34,350 bases of DNA, from positions 1 to 34,350 of the forward strand of contig JABANP010000541.1 in NCBI GenBank assembly GCA_013115135.1. Direction: 5' to 3'. Made by a program: the position numbers and the translations under genes. The notes below the pieces were generated by a model. That model ran no database searches. It saw nothing but the letters and a program-made list of their open reading frames with translations, and was not told the origin of the DNA. The stretch comes from Perkinsus olseni. Lineage: Eukaryota; Perkinsozoa; Perkinsida; Perkinsidae. Shown one piece after another: positions 29,792 through 34,350 of the stretch (position 1 is the first letter of the stretch; the number at the start of each line of letters is the position of its first letter).

Positions 29792-30354
29792 ATGGATGAA
29801 CGGTCGTGCAAACGGGGTGAAGTTGCACGTTCAGGTCAGCTGGCCCCGCCGGCGGCAATCCAAACTTATCTGAAGAAGAGCGTCCGGGAGGATGAGGACG
29901 TCTCGTGGAGGACAACGTTGGCTTTACTCAGGCAGGGGTGACACTAAGATGTCTTAGCGGCATGCCTGGGGTGTTCAGAAGGGCGAGTAGGGAGTCCTTA
30001 CTGAGAATACGGCATCGACTGTTGAGGAGGGTGGTGGATGTTTGTGATGAGGGGTCCGCGAGGACATCGGGAGTAGGGCAATACTCGTCTCGAGATGGTG
30101 ATGGTTCTTGCCAGAAACCGGTTCACATGAGCAATGCCGGTGACAGCCTCCGACCGAACCCGAGTACGATCTTGAGAGGTCCTTCTTGCCGGTATTGGTC
30201 GACCCTTCAGAGCTTTCTAGTAGGGAGCACAGTAAAGGCAGAAGAAGTCCCTTGTCATTCTGGACTGACCTCGGCCTTTGAGCATGAACCATGGCATCAT
30301 GCTTCCCAAGTTGCACTGATGTTGCGCTGCCTTATTGAATCCCTCAACCTCTGA
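29792..30354 (+). CDS. Possible two-exon orphan
   Basis: ATG 29792 opens 36 codons to a donor at 29900. A 32-nt GT-AG gap leads in phase to a 141-codon frame ending at a TGA (30354); 176 aa in total. The first exon is hydrophilic (LAPPAAIQTYLKKSVREDED); the last residues form an amphipathic helix (ASQVALMLRCLIESLNL). A 32-nt intron is extremely short, so the join could be wrong. Ends 47 bp before the GT7 gene. Confidence 0.4.
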
Positions 30355-30401
30355 GGATCTCTAGTTGCTCAGTTTTCAATAAGTTTTTCTCCCCATCATT
30401 A

Positions 30402-33113
30402 ATGGGGGTCCGCCCGCCGGTCGACTTCCTCACCGTCCTCGTCGGTGTAGTGACATTCTTCTGCGTAGCCGTTCTCTACCTGTTCGAGGTTAGTGTCGAG
30501 GCCACTGAGGAAATGCAAGATTAGTCAAGTGAAGCAAGTTTTGGTTAGGTGGTATACATACCCAGGCTACGGCAGCTGGAACGGCATGAACGATCCATCG
30601 CTCTACTCGGTGAGATTTTTGAAGATATTTCTAGCGGATCGAAGTTCAATTTCGCCACCAGCCGGGCGCTAGGTAAATCACTGTGTGATTGAGGGAAAGT
30701 AACGAGAGCTCATCCCCTCAGCCCCGCCGATGCTTTCCGAGGGTGGTCGAGAGGAAATACGACAGCTCGTGGGTGAAGCGTTGGCGAAGGATGACCGGGT
30801 GGGCCGCTGCTGTTGTCGTTGGCCGGCGATCTCGGGTTTGTCGACGTGCAGGCCAGTGTGCTGGAGAGACGAATGAATGAGCTGATAGGGGAGCTAGAGA
30901 GGATGAAGGTGTTGGTGGGAAGACTGCCGAAGGAGAGCGGCACTGGGAATCTTAAATGTGAGAAATACTGGAACCGAGAGTCGAACTCGGGACCTATCGC
31001 GTGTGAGGCGATCGTCATAACCAACTAGACCATTCCAGCTCTACTCACGTACATGTTGATACGAGGCCACGGACACTCAATATACCCTACTATCTGAAGT
31101 GAACATCATTTATGACTCTCCATCTTGCTATCTTTATAATTCTCCATCTTCTCTGTTCCCTGAACTGAGCTCGCCTCTCTCCAGTGCAAGAAGAGAGCCG
31201 GAAAGAAGCCGAAGGCATGCCGGCTGAAACCACTGCCGTGGCCATTAATAAGAAGGAACAACATACACCGTGGAGAAGCGACTTCAAGTGGGGAGGTTCT
31301 GCAATACTCCTACGACTGTTTAGCTCAGGTGTGGGGCGGGTTGGCCTTCCGACGACGGCACGCGTGAAAAGTCCGAGTGTAATCCTGATGGAGAGTTCCC
31401 TTGTTGCAGTACCAGCGGGTGAGAGCGCTCAAGCTGCAGACCCGAATCTTTCCCCTAAAGGTGGTGTGGCATCTCACGGTTGCACTGTGAATGCCCTGGT
31501 TGTATCGACTATCGTCAAGTACACGCTGCGGAGGTTAGCGTGCCGGAGACCCGGGATAAACGGATAGCCATTATCATCCCGTACGTTTTGGTTTTATTGC
31601 GTCGTACGAATGCGTCCGTTTTCGCCTCGCTCTTTTTAATGTCGAACTGCGCTGGGTGATGTCGAGTGTTTCGCGGGTATGATAGTGGTTGAAACCTATA
31701 GCGCCTCTGTATCGGGCTTCGCGACCGACAGCTGAGGCTAAGCTCAGCTGTTGAGCCATTGCGAAGTTACCGACAGTTGTTGATGAACATGAAGGTACCG
31801 AGATCGAGAGAGTCACTATCAGAAGTTCGAGCGCCACTTCGCCGACTTCGTCAGAGAGTTGAACGTTGAGAATCGACGCAATCAGGAGTTCCACATTTTC
31901 CTCGTCGAGCAGTTCGACAATCAGTTGTTTAATAGAGGATGGCTGTTCAATGTCGGGTGGGTAGGTTGTTGATGTGGAAAAGAGTACTAGAACCGAGAGT
32001 CGAACTCGGGACCTATCGCGTGTGAGGCGATCGTCATAACCAACTAGACCATTCCAGCTTGTGTGTTATGTCCTTCGTATTCCTGGTCGTGATAGGCTCG
32101 TAGCGTTCAGGTTTACCGAAGCCCTGCGCAGCTTGGGAGATAGAAAGCCAGACTGCATTGTAATGCAGGACGTCGACAACTTACCAATGTCAGGTAAGGG
32201 GCAGATGTGATACTCTCTTGTACCCTCAATTCGATCATACTCCATCTCAAATCCTAGCCCAGCTCGAATATCTCGCATGCAGCGCGCTACTAAGTACCTA
32301 CGCGTGATTGATATCTCCACCCGTGGTGGCACCACTACAGCACCACTACGAATTGAAATTTGCGCCTGTGGCAGCAATTTGAATATCATCCCTTTGTTCT
32401 TGCATTAATAATTCTTATTATTCTCAGGTGTAGATTTTGGATCTTGCTCGTCGCCCGTTCAGCTGAGCAGTGAGATCGAGTGTTGGGGTTGGAGTGTTCC
32501 CTATCCGGGCAATGTCGGTGGAACAGTAGCGATGAACCCCGACCATTGGAGGAGAATTAATGGCTTCTCGAATGAATATTGGGGATGGGGAGGGGAGGAC
32601 GATGATTTGTAAGATAATGCCGGGTGTGGGGATCGAACCCGGGTCTCCTTCTGTAGGTACTGGCGATTACGCCATAATCAACTGTTAATGGGAGGGTGTA
32701 ACCCTTTCTGTCAATCACAACCCGGCAGTGTCGAGGTGAGTCAGGGGCGGCACGCGACAAATCTTCGCTGTGCGCATTCTCAAGATATTCCGCCCACGGA
32801 AGGGCCATGGTAAATTCCTTTGTCTGCACGATAATGATCACACACCGCGGAGGCGACCAGCTGACGACAAACCCCTGTGGGATCGTCTTCAACGGGTGCT
32901 CCAAAATCGATCAGAATGGCGCGCCCTTTTTACATTGCCAGTCAGGTGAGGTCCGGAGATATGATATGGCGTGGGGATGGTATCAATAACGTCGGGTATC
33001 GGCTCATCAATGAGTTTGTAAAAGGCGATGATTCTACCGTCTTCGCTAGTAATCTCTTCAGACTCGCACTGCCTAGGATATTCTGTGAATTTCGGGAAAT
33101 GTGGTATGGGTGA
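30402..33113 (+). CDS. GT7 / beta-1,4-galactosyltransferase-like type II membrane protein
   Basis: Exons 30402-30488, 30549-30609, 30722-30798, 30852-30957, 31185-31363, 31410-31478, 31534-31584, 31823-31956, 32111-32193, 32428-32608, 32942-33113; exactly 400 codons with stop, all phases consistent. Residues 8-28 form a signal anchor (LTVLVGVVTFFCVAVLYLF); a charged helical stem follows (RMNELIGELERMKVLVGRLP). Catalytic motifs: RIAIIIPY (204-210), FNRGWLFNVGFTEA, the metal-binding MQDVDNLP (D275-V-D277), GNVGGTVAMN and INGFSNEYWGWGGEDDD (about 326-342), diagnostic of GT7. It should transfer Gal or GalNAc from UDP-sugar in the Golgi. The segment after EDDD is short: about 45 residues usual in this family are missing before DGINNVGY. 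Exons 5-7 are the least certain. Five short introns are 46-112 nt; five long ones (154-333 nt) carry the tRNA sequences or antisense open frames. Confidence 0.85.
30966..31039 (-). tRNA. tRNA-Val (CAC)
   Basis: On the reverse strand: acceptor GCTGGAA pairs with TTCCAGT (one G-U), D-arm GTCT...TGAC, anticodon stem ATCGC/GCGAT with loop CTCACAC (anticodon CAC), T-arm CCGAG-TTCGACT-CTCGG, discriminator A. 74 nt, no intron, CCA not encoded. It lies wholly inside intron 4 (30958-31184) of the GT7 gene, on the opposite strand; its 3' end is 8 nt from the splice donor. Confidence 0.93.
31985..32058 (-). tRNA. tRNA-Val (CAC), second copy
   Basis: Same 74-nt sequence as 30966-31039 except one base in the 3' acceptor strand (TTCTAGT), giving an additional G-U pair. 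Cloverleaf intact. Inside intron 8 (31957-32110) of the same GT7 gene, also antisense. Confidence 0.92.
32618..32690 (-). other. Degraded tRNA-like sequence in a GT7 intron
   Basis: Reverse strand: an A-box-like TGGCGTAATCG and a B-box GGGTTCGATCC at tRNA spacing, but the anticodon and T stems do not pair properly. It begins about 10 nt inside intron 10 (donor GTAAGA at 32609), the same position and orientation as the intact tRNA-Val in intron 4. Confidence 0.55.
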
Positions 33114-33584
33114 TATATAGCTGATTAAAATTGATAAAAAATTATTCCTGTGCCGTTTCCAGTTGCTGCCGTCTCTTCTGCATTCTTAGGTAGTTGAATC
33201 TAGTTTCTCTTCGCCGTGCGGGAGTATCTTTTCAGATATCCACAGCAATGACACTATAAGAGGCTTCACGCTTCATTGGAAATCAGTCGCATCGAAACTG
33301 GAGCAGAAGTCCGCACTGGACCGAACGTATCTTATCGCACCCGGAGGTTGGAGCATGAAAGATACGAAATAGGTTGAAGCACGTCATTTAGGATTGTGCG
33401 GCACTGGTGTTCGTGTGCCTCTGAAGAAGGTCCCGAGTGACTTGGACGAATTGCGAGAAATCCTCCCCGACCACTGCCGTCATGACGATGAGCTCCGGTG
33501 AGAATTTCAGGGTTCCACGCACTTGCCCAACCGTTGGTGGGTCAATGTTGTTGAGGAAAAGCAAGAGAGAGCAAGATTGGCAAG
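33114..33584. other. Intergenic region with a hairpin element
   Basis: No gene resolved. 33327-33372 is a 46-nt GTATCTT...AAAGATACGAAATAG unit (GT to AG) with the GAGGTTG loop block. A reverse frame at 33388-33621 is coding-like but overlaps the next gene's start. Confidence 0.4.
33327..33372 (+). other. Hairpin intron-like element
   Basis: CGTATCTT / AAGATACG arms (8 bp, including the base before the GT), spacer with GAGGTTG, 3' end AAATAG|GTTG. Closest relatives 19266-19308 and 20326-20361. Confidence 0.6.
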
Positions 33585-34286
33585 ATGTTGCTTTCCTCAG
33601 TTTTCTTGCTGTGGATTTCAACCGTCAGCTTGGCACGGTTATTGACCATCATTGGAGGTTGCAAAGATTCATTCGAACTCTCCCAACTTCGCACAGCGGC
33701 GTCATTCACGCTCTGCACAAAAAGGAGCTTAATGAGGCGTTGGAGAAGGGTTGGTATGGTGGTAGCGCGCGCCCTGGTGATCGATTTGGTGCCAGGGAAG
33801 CATCGGCGGTATATTAGAGATTTCCCGGCTTGCATCGGGCAGGCGAATGATGGGTCGGGAGCTGGGCTGAAACATCGGGTTAATGTTGGCACGGATTGGT
33901 GTGGCGATCAGGTAGGGGAATCTTAGCTTGATCCTTGCAAGATGCAAAGTAGGTCAACTTGTCAGGGCTGGACTCACCTGTTGGGATTCAAAGTTTTACA
34001 TCCTGATGATGTAAAATACGTTCCTGCCGACGATCTCCTCACCATCTGCATTTCGGTGTCGCCACAGGGATGGGTTTATCGATTCATCGAACTGGACGAG
34101 GTGGGTTTTCCAATAGTCGCGGGTTCGATCCCCGGTTCAGACATCTTCTCCGTCGTCCGCCTGCCCCAGTGGCTACGATGAGCGAAGCCGCAAGACGTGG
34201 AATCATGAGAAGATGATGTACATTCGGAAGTCCTCCGAAGGGGAGGCGATCTGCGTCGGTTACTTCACAGGCAGCGGCCATGCGAG
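33585..34286 (+). CDS. Secreted orphan, 5' part (continues beyond the window)
   Basis: Exons 33585-33911, 33966-34100 and 34141-34286, in frame across introns of 54 and 40 nt; a donor at 34287 shows it continues. ATG 33585 starts a signal peptide (MLLSSVFLLWISTVSLARL). Blocks: VIDLVPGKHRRYIRDFPACI, WTHLLGFKVLHPDDVKY, PQGWVYRFIELDE, KMMYIRKSSEGEAICVGYF. No family recognised. Intron 1 contains AATCTTAGCTTG...AAGATGCAAAGTAG, a diverged hairpin motif; intron 2 is a tRNA T-arm. Confidence 0.6.
34101..34140 (+). other. 40-nt intron made of a tRNA T-arm
   Basis: GTGGGTTTTCC...GCGGGTTCGATCCCCGG then TTCAG. The T-arm/B-box takes up nearly half of the intron. Splicing at these borders joins two coding blocks in phase 0. 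Confidence 0.6.
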
Positions 34287-34350
34287 GTGAGGAACCCTTC
34301 AGCCTGTGGAACGTTTCTTAGCAATACGTAACCGAACGAAGCAATACCGA
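34287..34350. other. Window edge
   Basis: Starts with a donor (GTGAGG) and is probably intron of the secreted orphan gene. Confidence 0.4.

Noticed and set aside
33388..33892. Reverse-strand open frames
   Set aside because: They overlap the + strand gene that has a signal peptide and in-phase introns; treated as shadows.

Overview
The window looks like nuclear DNA of a perkinsid (Perkinsus-type) or closely related alveolate protist. The reasons are a 16-nt match to the perkinsid/dinoflagellate trans-spliced leader (4638-4653), a secreted Cys-rich glycosyltransferase with a CW...Y..CC head, and very short GT-AG introns (32-62 nt). Family names rest on motifs read by eye. No search was run.

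Left part, about 1-16 kb. It holds few genes, and those are intronless: a secreted glycosyltransferase-like protein (523-2844), a reverse-strand orphan broken by a frameshift (7808-9059) and a small secreted orphan (11940-12743). Between them lie gene relics: a truncated inverted copy of the glycosyltransferase (about 9890-10198), a nucleocapsid-like endogenous viral element just behind a spliced-leader relic (4638-5703), dispersed and tandem duplications, and a phased array of 11-bp direct repeats (3408-3633). The part is packed with short perfect palindromes of odd length (13-43 bp) whose arms are separated by exactly one base. Where an intact paralogue or duplicate exists for comparison, the palindromes are extra sequence.

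Right part, about 17-34.35 kb. The odd palindromes stop and the genes become intron-rich. Models that stay in frame throughout: a HAD-family phosphatase (23609-24468, 4 exons, 235 aa), a GT7 / beta-1,4-galactosyltransferase-like type II membrane protein (30402-33113, 11 exons, 399 aa), a signal-peptide orphan (27167-29484, 5 exons, 249 aa), the 3' part of an orphan (17987-18756) and the 5' part of a secreted orphan (33585 to the window edge). Other exons are less certain, including a possible Pex16-like gene near 19-19.7 kb.

Introns are the main interest of the right part. Two introns of the GT7 gene each carry an antisense tRNA-Val(CAC) gene. Other introns carry degraded tRNA T-arm/B-box sequences, down to a 40-nt intron that is little more than a T-arm. 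A second set of introns shares a hairpin, GTATCTT...AAGATACGAAATAG. Together these suggest ongoing intron creation or expansion from tRNA-derived and hairpin (introner-like) elements. The palindrome-rich left and introner-rich right are either two genome compartments or an assembly join near 16-17 kb.
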